Below are positions 11,203-19,882 of a stretch of 64,000 nucleotides of DNA, piece by piece. The DNA comes from CAIWHR01 sp963734085 (GTDB taxonomy: Bacteria; Pseudomonadota; Gammaproteobacteria; Burkholderiales; Casimicrobiaceae). Under the pieces are notes generated by a model that did not search any database, had not been told where the DNA came from, and saw only the letters and a list, made by a program, of their open reading frames with translations. Numbering within the stretch: position 1 is the stretch's first letter; every line of letters starts with the position of its first letter. The position numbers and the translations under genes were made by a program. The stretch lies in the NCBI GenBank assembly GCA_963734085.1, contig CAVTFT010000007.1, positions 1-64,000 on the forward strand. Direction: 5' to 3'.

Positions 11203-11640
11203 CTACTGCGTAAGCTTGAGCGAGACGCCATCGACCGAAAGGCGAAGGTCGACACCGTCGGTCCTGGCGTGCAGCTTGATCACCACGCCGTTCTGATTTT
11301 TCATCGTGGTTTCGGTATGGCCGTCGACCACAGCGGCCCCTGCGGATGCCGCGGCGTAATTGCCGCTGACATCCTGCAAGCGGTTGAGGTGATAGATCTC
11401 GCCCGTGGCCTCGATATTCGATGCGCCTGCTTGCGCAAGGCTCACGCCCTGCATTTGTACGGGGTACGATTGGCCTTGGTAATGAAGCGTGCCCTTCGCT
11501 TCGGTGAACCCAACGCCGACTGCGACCGTCTTTCCCGAGATCTCGAGGGTCGCATCCGGCTTGGTGCTTTCCGCGTTCACGATGAGCGGCGAAGCGGCAA
11601 GGGAAAGGGACATGAGAATTGCTGCGTAGGTTCGATTCAT
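11203..11640 (-). CDS. Secreted hypothetical protein (145 aa)
   Basis: Starts ATG at 11640 with a Sec signal peptide (residues ~1-23, AAILMSLSLAASPLIVNAES, cleavage after NAE or NA). The mature part is small, Gly/Val/Thr-rich and predicted beta-stranded. It ends in segments such as TTMKNQNGVVIKLHARTDG and VDLRLSVDGVSLKL, which resemble small periplasmic beta proteins of the DUF1134/EipA kind, but the match is by impression only. No neighbour explains its function. Periplasmic location is the only firm inference. Confidence 0.7.
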   Translation of the reverse strand: MNRTYAAILMSLSLAASPLIVNAESTKPDATLEISGKTVAVGVGFTEAKGTLHYQGQSYPVQMQGVSLAQAGASNIEATGEIYHLNRLQDVSGNYAAASAGAAVVDGHTETTMKNQNGVVIKLHARTDGVDLRLSVDGVSLKLTQ

Positions 11641-11899
11641 ACTATCTCCAAGAGTCGTGGATAACTGTGTTTCGGGTTAGCCGAAAGGCGTTCGTGGGGC
11701 GCAACTGCGCTTTGGCTCGCGTGCCGATGGCATTCGAGCTCTGCCCGACCGGAAGCGTAATTGCCGCGCCGCTCCGAGTCGTCAGCGATTCGTCGGCCTT
11801 CCGTCAATGTTTCGTCTCGGCCCCAAGACTCCGGCGCCGGACAAATTCCGCGACTACGAGCAATAGGTGGACGCGCCTACGATCGCACCGTTCGCTTAT

Positions 11900-12235
11900 C
11901 TACGCGGGCGGCCATTTTCCCAGCAAATCGGCGAAGCGAGTCCTCAGCTCCTCGACGACATGCGCCTCAATCTGCGCGGTCTCCACCTGCCCTACAGCGG
12001 CGACAGCTTTTTGGCGATTCGAAAAATAGAACATCAGCATGTCGTGCAGCTTTGCGAAGGCTATGGGGTTCGGTGTTCCGCACACGGACGCGTCCTTCCT
12101 GAGAACACGCTCGATGATGCCGGGATCGAGGATTCGTATCTGGCAAATCGCGCACAACCGGCCAATCTCGCGGTCGAGCTCGTCGATGTTCTTCGCCCAC
12201 CAGGCAATCTGCAGATCATCTTGCTGCTCAGTCAT
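11900..12235 (-). CDS. Conserved hypothetical protein, 111 aa, copy 2 of a paralogous pair
   Basis: Start ATG at 12235. Same length as the protein at 5158-5493 and clearly homologous along the first 75 residues (IAWWAKN-DELDREI, RILDPG, DASVCGT-NP-AFAKLH), with a divergent charged C-terminus. Both Cys residues are conserved. It lies 47 bp downstream of the 71-aa paralogue at 12283-12498 on the same strand, forming a two-gene unit. This direct adjacency, not present in copy 1 where four genes intervene, is the best hint that the two small proteins work together. Function unknown. Confidence 0.75.
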   Translation of the reverse strand: MTEQQDDLQIAWWAKNIDELDREIGRLCAICQIRILDPGIIERVLRKDASVCGTPNPIAFAKLHDMLMFYFSNRQKAVAAVGQVETAQIEAHVVEELRTRFADLLGKWPPA

Positions 12236-12282
12236 GGATTCGCTCCGGAATCGTCATAAATGCCGACGCTGAACGGCGTCGA

Positions 12283-12498
12283 TCACTTGCATCGCGCATC
12301 GGGCGGCCGCTCGTGCAGGGTCGCCTCGAGGTCGCTGGCAATGGACTCGAGCAGCTCGCCACCGGACGCGAATTCACATTGCCGACCGGTAACGAGGTTC
12401 TCGAGACGACCGGCGAGCGCACCGGGGTTCGCATCGCCGCGCACTTTCACCACGTATGCGCGCCGGTTCGGGTACTTGGAGTCAGTATTGAAGGTCAT
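12283..12498 (-). CDS. Small conserved protein, 71 aa, copy 2 of a paralogous pair
   Basis: Start ATG at 12498, matching the first residue at which similarity with the 9849-10064 protein begins. Both are 71 aa, with shared blocks SKYP-RRAYVVKVR, GRLENLVTGRQ and FASGGELLESIASDL. Nucleotide similarity is also visible across the whole frame. Soluble, with no signal peptide. First gene of a probable two-gene unit with the 111-aa gene. Function unknown. Confidence 0.75.
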   Translation of the reverse strand: MTFNTDSKYPNRRAYVVKVRGDANPGALAGRLENLVTGRQCEFASGGELLESIASDLEATLHERPPDARCK

Positions 12499-12825
12499 CT
12501 CGGCTGCACGTAGCGACGGGCCCGTTAAGTCGACGTGATCGAGCATAGGCGCAAGGCAATGCCGGGTTGTCAGCGAAACGTCGCCCATTCGTCGACGTTG
12601 TGTGAGCGCCCGCGACGGCACGCCGCCGTAGCCACGAATGCGCGGTCAGTGAGCGTCCGTGACGCGGCGTCGGCAACCGCGTCCGCGTCGAGAACGACTG
12701 CCTCAAGCGAGTTTGGATAGCACAGCTTCGCTGCCGGGGCAGCCACAAAGTCAGGTCATCGAATCGGCCGCGCGGCGTCGCACGTTGACACGCCTGCAGC
12801 GCGCGCTGGAGGGGCAGGCGCCGGT
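12499..12825. other. Intergenic stretch without a supported gene
   Basis: A 327-bp gap between the end of the large regulator gene and the start of the 71-aa gene, both on the minus strand. Short open frames are present on both strands but none has a credible start site or recognisable motif. It should contain the promoter of the 71/111-aa gene pair; no clear promoter consensus was found. Confidence 0.35.
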
Positions 12826-15744
12826 TTAGGCGGATTGTGTCTTGTCGAGCAGTGCTCGCGCTTTCCTGACAGCGGATGTATTAAGCGCTTCGGGAAGCTG
12901 GTCAACGAGCGCGGCAAGCGCACGTCGATCTTTGGCCGTTGCACTGTAGTGCTCGCAGAGTTCAATCAGCGCCATCAACTCCAGCCACGGCGCCTCCTGC
13001 GCTCTGGCCTCCGCGATCGCTCCTCGAATCGCGGCGTCGGCGGCCGCGCGGTCGCCGCGCGCGCGCGCGATGGCGGCCTGCATCTCTAACAACTGCGGCA
13101 GATACACACGCTCGCCGAGCTTGCCGGCGATCTGCAGCGCTTCGTCGAGCTGCCTTTGCGCTCCGTCCAGGTCGCCGGCGAGTAACAGCGCCTCGGTCGC
13201 ATACCCCAAGGTCTCGCTTGCGCCCACGAGCATTCCAAGGCGCGCGTTGTCCTCGTACGCGCTCCGAATGCGTTGATAGGCGCCGCGCGGTGCGCCCATT
13301 CGGGCGTCCGCCCACGCGCGAAACCACCGACACGCAGTTTGACCGTGAGCGAGCGCGAATTGGTCCACGAGCGCGTGCATCTCGTCGGCGAGAGCGGCGA
13401 CACGCTCGGCGTTGCCGAGCCGCACCTCGAGCAGCGCGCTGTGCCAGATTGCGACCAGAGTTGCCATCGGCCATCCCCGATCGCGGGCGCGCGCATAGGC
13501 ACGCTGCACGCACGCGCGCGCATGCTCGACCAGGCCTAGATGAACAAGGGGGTTCGCGAGCAGCCCGAGCAGTGCGACCTGCGGATCCACCAGGAATTCT
13601 CCAGGACCCGCGTCCAGCCGCTCGGCAAGGGCGAGCCCGCGCTCCAGCCACGTTCGCGCGGCCCGCGATCGACCCTGAAGCTGATCGACCTCTCCATGCA
13701 CGGTGCACGCGGTCGAAATAAGCAGCGGATCATTAGTCATCGATCCAAGCGCTTCCGCCCGATCGGCCACCGCGAGCGCCTCGGCATATTCCGCGCGGAG
13801 GCAAAGCATCCACGCGAATCCGTGCACCAGGCGCCCTCGCATTGGATGCTGCGGAGCTTGGTCGAGCAGCGAGTACGCCCCCTGGAGCGCGCTCTTTGCT
13901 TCGATGCCCGCGCCAAGCAGTCGGGTAGCGGCAAGGCCGTGAAGCGTCCCGAGAGTGATTTGCAGTGCGTTGCGCTCGGGACCGTCCGGCATGTGCTCGA
14001 GCAGCGGCGATGCACGTTCGACGATACTGATGCACTCGTCGGGGCTGAAGCGCGCAAGAGCAGCTTCGGCGGCTTCGGCGTAGTAGCGCACGGCGGCCAT
14101 CGCCTCGCCGGCTCGCTCGAAATGCATCGCCAACTCCGCCGCGGGGACCGGCACTCGTGCGGCGTGCTCCCGTTCGAGCGCAGCGCCGATTTTCCGGTGA
14201 AGCTGTGCGCGGGCCGATGGCGCCGTGCGCTCGTACAGCACCTGGCGGAAGAGCGCGTGCCTGAACGAATACGGCGACTCTGCCGCGTCGCTGCCTTCCT
14301 CGGCGCGCGGGGCAACGAGCCATAGCTGCTCGCGCGCGAGCTGGTCGCAGGTGTCACCAACCCAGACGGCGTCCCGCTCGAGCGCGGCGGCGATCGTATT
14401 GATGCGGAACTGGACACCGCAAACGGCGGCCGCCGAGAGCAACGTGCGCTGCTCGTTCTCTAGCTTGGCGATGTAATGCTCGATGATCGCCGCCAGGTGT
14501 TCGGGAACGGCGATTCTCGCCACTTGCTCGGGGGCAACGCGGCCGCCGCTTTGCGCGGCGCGCGCGCTCATCTCGCTCATGATGGAGGCGATGAATAGCG
14601 GCAATCCGTCGGTGCGCTCGTGCAACGCGCGCACGAACGCTTCGTCCGTGGCGATCGCTGGCGACCGTTCCGCCACGTAGTCGGCGACCTCGCTTTCGGA
14701 GAACGGATCGAGCACGATCTCCTCGCACAAGTCATGCAGGCGCAGCTCGTGTCGTAACGGGTTGAGCGGATGGTCGAGCGCCACGACCTCGGCGAGGCGA
14801 AAGCTGGCAAGCCACATGAGGCGCGCGCTGCCGCGGCGCCGCGCGATGTAGTCGATGAGCTGGATCGTTGCACGGTCGCTCCAATGCAAGTCCTCGGTCA
14901 CCAGCAATAGCGGCCGGCGCTCGCCCGAGCGATCGAGAACCTCACCCATCTCGCGCAGCATGCGATCCGGACTGACCCCTGCGAGCTCTTGGCGCAGTGC
15001 TTCGCGCTCGTCCCCCGTGCTGAGCCATGGCAGCTGCAAGAGCCAGGTCGGTGCGACAGCGCGCAGCAACGGCACGAGGGTGCTGTCGTTTCGGCACAAC
15101 TCGGATAGAGCTTCCAGCACGGGAAGATACGGCTCCCCTGCACCGTAGTGCTCGACGCACTGGCCGCGGGCGACAGTAACGTCTCCAAGCGTGGCGACGA
15201 AGTGTTCGATGAGCGTCGTCTTGCCGATGCCCGGCTCGCCGGCGACCCAGACAATCGCGCGTTTGCCGCTGCACGCGATGTCCCAGGCGCGGTGCAGTCG
15301 TGACATCGGTTCCGCACGACCGATGAAGTAGGGCACGTGCGCGGCGGCAACGCTCGAGACGTTTGGCTGGACGCCTGGCGCAGCGGGGATCGCACTGGGG
15401 GCGGCAATGAAGCGATACCCGCGCCGCGACACCGTTTCGATGAAACGCGGTTTGCGGGCGTCGTCGTCGAGCGCCGTCCGGAGCTCGCTGATCGCGGTTC
15501 TCAACACTGAGTCGGTAACGAACTGGTGGCCCCAAACCTCATCGAGCAAGGCGTTCGTGGTGAGCAGGGACCCGGGTTGCCGCACAAGAGCGCACAGGAC
15601 AGCGAATGGCGTCGGCGCGAGCGTGACAGCCGTTCCGTCGCGCAGCAAGCGTGCGTTCGCCTCGTCGAGCTCGAATCGGTCGAAGCGCACTCGTATCGGA
15701 TTCGAACTGGCCGAGGATCGTGCGTGGTCGGTGCGTTTAGCCAT
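12826..15744 (-). CDS. Winged-helix transcriptional regulator with AAA ATPase and TPR domains
   Basis: Cytoplasmic signal-transducing regulator of 972 aa, start ATG 15744 (upstream in-frame codons lack a ribosome site). Residues ~15-115 form an OmpR/PhoB-type winged helix as in CadC-like proteins (LTTNALLDEVWGHQFVTDSV; SRRGYRFIA). It is followed by a STAND/AAA_16-type NTPase with Walker A GEPGIGKTTL and a Walker-B-like LLLVTEDLHWSD. The C-terminal half (~500-960) is Ala/Leu-rich tandem helices consistent with TPR repeats. Such wHTH-ATPase-TPR proteins couple ligand or partner binding to promoter activation; target genes and ligand are not visible. Nearby candidate targets are the small paralogous genes, but this is only proximity. 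Confidence 0.85.
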   Translation of the reverse strand: MAKRTDHARSSASSNPIRVRFDRFELDEANARLLRDGTAVTLAPTPFAVLCALVRQPGSLLTTNALLDEVWGHQFVTDSVLRTAISELRTALDDDARKPRFIETVSRRGYRFIAAPSAIPAAPGVQPNVSSVAAAHVPYFIGRAEPMSRLHRAWDIACSGKRAIVWVAGEPGIGKTTLIEHFVATLGDVTVARGQCVEHYGAGEPYLPVLEALSELCRNDSTLVPLLRAVAPTWLLQLPWLSTGDEREALRQELAGVSPDRMLREMGEVLDRSGERRPLLLVTEDLHWSDRATIQLIDYIARRRGSARLMWLASFRLAEVVALDHPLNPLRHELRLHDLCEEIVLDPFSESEVADYVAERSPAIATDEAFVRALHERTDGLPLFIASIMSEMSARAAQSGGRVAPEQVARIAVPEHLAAIIEHYIAKLENEQRTLLSAAAVCGVQFRINTIAAALERDAVWVGDTCDQLAREQLWLVAPRAEEGSDAAESPYSFRHALFRQVLYERTAPSARAQLHRKIGAALEREHAARVPVPAAELAMHFERAGEAMAAVRYYAEAAEAALARFSPDECISIVERASPLLEHMPDGPERNALQITLGTLHGLAATRLLGAGIEAKSALQGAYSLLDQAPQHPMRGRLVHGFAWMLCLRAEYAEALAVADRAEALGSMTNDPLLISTACTVHGEVDQLQGRSRAARTWLERGLALAERLDAGPGEFLVDPQVALLGLLANPLVHLGLVEHARACVQRAYARARDRGWPMATLVAIWHSALLEVRLGNAERVAALADEMHALVDQFALAHGQTACRWFRAWADARMGAPRGAYQRIRSAYEDNARLGMLVGASETLGYATEALLLAGDLDGAQRQLDEALQIAGKLGERVYLPQLLEMQAAIARARGDRAAADAAIRGAIAEARAQEAPWLELMALIELCEHYSATAKDRRALAALVDQLPEALNTSAVRKARALLDKTQSA

Positions 15745-16021
15745 TTCGATACGAACGGATCCGTAGATCGTCACGCGATGACAATGGCATGACTCCCATC
15801 GTGGCAGCGGGGTGCTTTGCGCGGCGGCACACCGGCGACCGAATATTTTAAGCACAGAATGGCCACACGCGCCTTAAAGATGATTAATAGCGGGGCGGAC
15901 AGACCGTGGAGGTCGGTCGGCGGCTGAGCAAACCTCTACGCCACCGCGAATCCACGCTCTGCAATCGAGTTAGATGGCTGCTTTCATCATTTTCAACGGC
16001 CGCTGTGGAGCACCTTGTCCG

Positions 16022-16190
16022 GCCGCTCAGGTCGCAAGCGGCCCGCCAACATTTCGACCTGGTGAGGGCTTGTATGCTTTCTTCGGTGGTCGCGGTTGTT
16101 GTGCGACCGATGGTGTTTTCGGCTGCCTTCTGCAACAGTGAAGAGGCCGGGGTGGAGGGGCCTTTTGAGGCATCTGCCCTCCGCAGAGGG
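16022..16190 (+). ncRNA. Candidate IS110 bridge RNA region
   Basis: In IS110-group elements the non-coding left end is transcribed into a bridge RNA whose loops pair with target and donor DNA. The 5' non-coding part here holds a series of short perfect hairpins: GCCGCT/AGCGGC (16022-16027 with 16037-16042), GGTCGC/GCGACC (16088-16093 with 16103-16108) and CCCTC-CGCA-GAGGG (16177-16190). The position fits because the 3' flank is too short to hold an RNA. Exact ends, loops and target pairing are not determined. Confidence 0.4.
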
Positions 16191-16333
16191 ACAGACTGAG
16201 TAAGAACTCCCCCACCCACACCACCCAGCGTCGATGAAGAATCTAGCGGCATGCGACCGCCGATTTGACCACAAGCTCACGCCGGTTGGGTGTTCCACCC
16301 CAGCAACCGAATCGTAATCACCGGAGAGACACG

Positions 16334-17296
16334 ATGCAAACCCCATCCACAGCATTCAATATCGGTGCCGATGTCGGTAAAGACGACGTGGCGATGGCGT
16401 CTGCCGAAGCAAGTTTCGCCACGCGCAAGATCCACAACCAGCGCGCTGCGCTGCTCGCCTTCCTCAAGGACCTGCCCGCGGGCAGCCGCATCGGCATGGA
16501 ATCGACCGGGATCTATCACGAGCTGCTCGCCGAGCTCGCGCACCAGCGCGGCTTCGTGGTCTACGTGCTCAATCCCAAGGACACCCGCCACTATGCCAAG
16601 GCGATGGGGCTTCGCGGCAAGACCGATCGCGTAGACGCCGAGCTCATCGCCCGCATGATCGCCCACGAGCACGAGAAGCTCCACCCATGGATCCCGCCCA
16701 CTGCCGAGCAGCGCCAGATCGACCGACTACTCAAAAGGCGCGCCAAGGTGAGCCGCATCCGGGCCACGCTCACTCAGTCGTTTAAGGACGTGAAGGGATT
16801 TGCTGCCGAGATCAAGGCGCTGAGGGAACGATTGGATAAGCTCCTTGCAGGCCTCGACGTGAGGATCAAGACGCTCATCGAGGCGAGTACCGAGCGCAAG
16901 CAGGACTACGCTCGCTTGCGCAAGATTGACGGGGTGGGCGCCGTCGTTGGCAGCAGTATGCTCAACACGCTCGAGAGAGTTCCATTCCGCAATGCCGACG
17001 CCTTTGTGGCCTTCACCGGCCTCGATCCGCGCCCCGATGAGTCCGGACACCATCACGGCCGGCGCCGCCTGTCCAAGCGCGGACCGAGCGAACTGCGCCG
17101 GCTGCTTTACCTCGCCGCCATGGCGGCAGCAAAAACCAAGACCTGTAAGCCCATCTACCAGCACTATCGAGCACGAGGGCTCTCCACCACAGCAGCTTTG
17201 GTCGTCCTCGCACGGCGCATCGCGCGTACCGCCTGGTCGATCTACACCCACAAGACCACGTTCGACCCGCAACGGCTCACGAACGGCTTGACATGA
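16334..17296 (+). CDS. IS110-family transposase (DEDD recombinase)
   Basis: RNA-guided DEDD/serine recombinase of 320 aa that moves the element. ATG 16334 is chosen because GGAGAG lies 8 bp upstream. The N-terminal RuvC-like domain shows the acidic residues in IGADVGKDDV, GMESTGIYHE and GKTDRVDAELIA. A coiled-coil linker follows, then the Transposase_20 domain (LRKIDGVGAVVGSSML; FVAFTGLDPRPDESG) with a catalytic-type Ser in RRLSKRGPSELRRLL. Length and domain order are complete, so the copy may be active. Its stop is 11 bp from the convergent msbA stop. Confidence 0.93.
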   Translation: MQTPSTAFNIGADVGKDDVAMASAEASFATRKIHNQRAALLAFLKDLPAGSRIGMESTGIYHELLAELAHQRGFVVYVLNPKDTRHYAKAMGLRGKTDRVDAELIARMIAHEHEKLHPWIPPTAEQRQIDRLLKRRAKVSRIRATLTQSFKDVKGFAAEIKALRERLDKLLAGLDVRIKTLIEASTERKQDYARLRKIDGVGAVVGSSMLNTLERVPFRNADAFVAFTGLDPRPDESGHHHGRRRLSKRGPSELRRLLYLAAMAAAKTKTCKPIYQHYRARGLSTTAALVVLARRIARTAWSIYTHKTTFDPQRLTNGLT

Positions 17297-17307
17297 ACCA
17301 TAGAATC

Positions 17308-19029
17308 TTACTCGTCCTCGAAACTGCGCGAGTGCAGCCGCGCGTAGACGCCCTGCTGCGCCAGAAGATCGGCGTGCCGGCCCTGTTCGACGATGCGCCC
17401 GCCGTCGAGAACGATGATGCGGTCGCAGTGCTCGATCGTCGACAGCCGATGCGCGATCACGATCGTGGTACGTCCGCGCATCAGTTCGTTCAGCGCGGCC
17501 TGGATCAGGAATTCCGATTCGTTGTCGAGCGCGGAAGTCGCCTCGTCGAGGATCAGGATCGGCGCGTCCTTAAGGATGGCGCGGGCGATCGCGATCCGCT
17601 GCCGCTGGCCGCCGGACAAGCGGATGCCGCGTTCGCCGACGACGGTGTCGAAGCCCTGCGGCTGCATGCGAATGAACTCGATCGCATTGGCCGCGGCGGC
17701 GGCGCGCTCGATCGCCTCGCGCGGCGCGCCGGCCATCGTGCCGTAGGCGATGTTGGCGGCGATCGTGTCGTTGAAGAGCACGATCTCCTGGCTCACCAGC
17801 GCGATCTGCCGGCGCAAGTCGGCGAGCCGGATCGCCGCGACGTCCTGGCCGTCGACGAGCACGCGCCCCTCGGTCGGCGTATAGAAGCGCGGAATCAGGT
17901 TGACGAGCGTCGTCTTGCCGCCGCCTGACGCACCGACCAGCGCGACCGATTCGCCGGGGGAAATCGTCAGATCGATTCCGGCCAGCGCCGGCGGCCGATC
18001 GGGCCCGTAGCGCTTGGTGACGTGCTCGAAGCGGATGCCGCCGGCCGCGCGGTCGAGGCTCGCCGCCCCGGTGTCGGATTCCGGTGTCTCGTCGATCAGT
18101 GCGAACACGCTTTCGGCGGCGGTGAGGCCGCGCTGGATCGTGCCGGTGACGTTCGTCAGCGTCTTCAGCTGGTTCATGAGGTGCAGCAGCGCGAAGACGT
18201 ACGTGACGAAATCGCCGGCGCCGTAATTCCCGCCGGCGCTTTGCCGGATCGCCACCCAGAGGATCGCCCCGACGGCGACGGACACGATGATCTGGTTGAT
18301 CGGCGTGCCCAGCGCCGCCGCTGCGGCCTGCTTCGCCATCGCGAGACGCAGCCGGTCGGCCGCTGCGCGCAGGCGGGAGCTCTCGTATTTCTCGCCGCCG
18401 AACACCTTGACCACCCGGTGCGCGCTGATCGCTTCTTCCAGCGCGTGGGTCAGCGTGCCCGTGCGCTCCTGCACGAGAACGCTGACGCGCTTCATTCGCC
18501 GGTTGATCTTGCGGATCGCGAAGCCGACGAGCGGAAACGCGGCGAAGGCGATCAGCGTGAGCTGCCAGTTGATGTAGAGCAGATAGCCGAGCATGAACGC
18601 GATGGTCAGCGTGTTGCGGATCATCACGGTGATCGCCTCGGAGGCGGTCGCCGCGACCTGCTGCGCGTCGAAGGTCACCTTCGAGAGCAGAACGCCCGCG
18701 GAGGACGCGTCGTAGAACGGGGTGGGCAGCCGCAGCAGGTGGTCCCCCGCCTCGCAGCGCAGGTCGAAGACGACGCGGGAGCCGATCCACGCAAGGCCGT
18801 ATTCGCTGATGTAGCTGCCGATGCCGCGCAGGACGAACACGCCGACGATCATCGGCGGCACCCAGCGCGCGCTCTCGACGGTGATCGACGCGATGTCGTT
18901 CAGCAGCGGCTGGACGATGCGCAGCATCATCACGTCGGTCGACGCGACCAGCAGCATCCCGAGGATCGCGAACGTGAAGACCGCGCGGTAAGGACGCACG
19001 TAGCGGAGCAGCCGGCGGTAGAGCTTCAC
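17308..19029 (-). CDS. msbA: Lipid A export ABC transporter, permease/ATPase
   Basis: Inner-membrane half-transporter that flips lipid A-core to the periplasmic side. 573 aa from GTG 19029, the start that gives the usual N-terminus (KLYRRLLRYVRPYR). Six TM helices lie in the first ~310 residues. The nucleotide-binding domain has Walker A GASGGGKTTL, Q-loop, signature LSGGQRQRIAIARA, Walker B ILILDEATSALD and the H-loop in IAHRLSTIEH. Expressed from a promoter with a TATAAT at 19082-19087. The IS110 element is inserted just beyond its stop, so the coding end is intact but its natural terminator has probably been displaced. Confidence 0.93.
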   Translation of the reverse strand: MKLYRRLLRYVRPYRAVFTFAILGMLLVASTDVMMLRIVQPLLNDIASITVESARWVPPMIVGVFVLRGIGSYISEYGLAWIGSRVVFDLRCEAGDHLLRLPTPFYDASSAGVLLSKVTFDAQQVAATASEAITVMIRNTLTIAFMLGYLLYINWQLTLIAFAAFPLVGFAIRKINRRMKRVSVLVQERTGTLTHALEEAISAHRVVKVFGGEKYESSRLRAAADRLRLAMAKQAAAAALGTPINQIIVSVAVGAILWVAIRQSAGGNYGAGDFVTYVFALLHLMNQLKTLTNVTGTIQRGLTAAESVFALIDETPESDTGAASLDRAAGGIRFEHVTKRYGPDRPPALAGIDLTISPGESVALVGASGGGKTTLVNLIPRFYTPTEGRVLVDGQDVAAIRLADLRRQIALVSQEIVLFNDTIAANIAYGTMAGAPREAIERAAAAANAIEFIRMQPQGFDTVVGERGIRLSGGQRQRIAIARAILKDAPILILDEATSALDNESEFLIQAALNELMRGRTTIVIAHRLSTIEHCDRIIVLDGGRIVEQGRHADLLAQQGVYARLHSRSFEDE

Positions 19030-19081
19030 GTGCGTCGGGGACTGGAAGAGCGAGCGGCGCGTCGTCCGTTCGCGGGTGCCG

Positions 19082-19087
19082 ATTATA
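19082..19087 (-). promoter_or_regulatory. Perfect -10 box for msbA
   Basis: TATAAT on the minus strand, 53 bp upstream of the GTG of msbA, inside a small palindrome (CCGAT-TAT-ATCGG, 19079-19091). No good -35 match. It faces away from another perfect TATAAT at 19146, giving a divergent promoter region. Confidence 0.5.
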
Positions 19088-19145
19088 TCGGAGCGCCCGC
19101 GAGCGGCCGGGCACCCGCCCGGCGGAGACCGTGGCGCGGCTCCGC

Positions 19146-19151
19146 TATAAT
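19146..19151 (+). promoter_or_regulatory. Perfect -10 box for the alpha/beta hydrolase gene
   Basis: TATAAT on the plus strand, 76 bp upstream of the TTG start at 19227. The -35 region is GC-rich without a TTGACA-like match. Together with the minus-strand TATAAT at 19082 it forms the divergent control region between msbA and the hydrolase-ABC transporter genes. Confidence 0.5.
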
Positions 19152-19226
19152 TCCCTGCCTGCACGCCCGTCCCGCGCGCGCCCCAGGCGCGTCCCTCGAA
19201 ACGTCACTCGTCCCGAGGTTCCTTCC

Positions 19227-19856
19227 TTGACGCCGAAATCGACCGAGCGGCTTGTGATCGATGGCCCCGCCGGCGATCTCGAGATCGTCGTCAACGCGCC
19301 GGAGCACGCGCCGCGCGGCATCGCGTTAGTCGCCCATCCGCATCCGTTGCAGGGCGGCACGCTCGACAACAAGGTCGCGCAGACGCTCGCGAAGACTTTT
19401 TTTGCGCTGGGCTATGCGAGCGTCCGCTTCAACTTCCGCGGCGTCGGACGCTCGGCGGGGACGTTCGACGACGGCAACGGCGAGGCCGACGACGCACGCG
19501 CTGCGCTCGCCTATGCGAAGGCGCGCGACGATGCGATGCGCGACCTGCCGGTCGTGCTCGCCGGATTCTCGTTCGGAACGTTCGTGCAGACGCGGGTCGC
19601 GAAAACGATCGCCGCCGAGCGGCTCGTCATGGTCGGACCGGCGGTCGGTCGCCTCGAGGGCGAATCGGTGCCGGCCGACACGATCGTGATCCACGGCGAA
19701 GAGGACGATGTCGTACCCCTCGGTGCGGTGCTCGCGTGGGCGCGACCGCAGGAGCTGCCCGTCGTCGTCTTCCCGGGCTGCGGCCACTTCTTTCACGGCC
19801 GGCTGCCGCAATTGCAGCGTGTCGTCACGGGCATGTGGCATCCGCGCTCAGCATAG
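19227..19856 (+). CDS. Alpha/beta hydrolase family protein
   Basis: A 209-aa cytoplasmic hydrolase of the small dienelactone-hydrolase-like group common in Betaproteobacteria. TTG 19227 is chosen because GAGG lies ~9 bp upstream and the protein then begins at the usual point (PKSTERLVIDGPAG). Motifs: oxyanion-type AHPHPLQGGTLDNKV, nucleophile elbow GFSFGTF (Ser), and late His in PGCGHFFHGRL; the Asp is probably in IHGEEDDVVPL. Substrate unknown. Lies 26 bp upstream of the ABC ATPase gene. Confidence 0.88.
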   Translation: MTPKSTERLVIDGPAGDLEIVVNAPEHAPRGIALVAHPHPLQGGTLDNKVAQTLAKTFFALGYASVRFNFRGVGRSAGTFDDGNGEADDARAALAYAKARDDAMRDLPVVLAGFSFGTFVQTRVAKTIAAERLVMVGPAVGRLEGESVPADTIVIHGEEDDVVPLGAVLAWARPQELPVVVFPGCGHFFHGRLPQLQRVVTGMWHPRSA

Positions 19857-19882
19857 CGAAGCCACCCCCGAAGACTCCCGGA

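Larger units (their letters stand above)
15890..17300 (+). mobile_element. IS110-family insertion sequence (ends approximate)
   Basis: The element consists of a DEDD transposase gene at 16334-17296 and a long 5' non-coding part. The right end must be within the 11 bp between the transposase stop and the msbA stop (17308), so the 3' flank is very short. The left end lies somewhere between the regulator start (15744) and the transposase; no terminal inverted repeats or target duplication were expected or found, as usual for IS110. The left limit given is a guess from the change to non-coding, hairpin-rich sequence. Confidence 0.6.
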
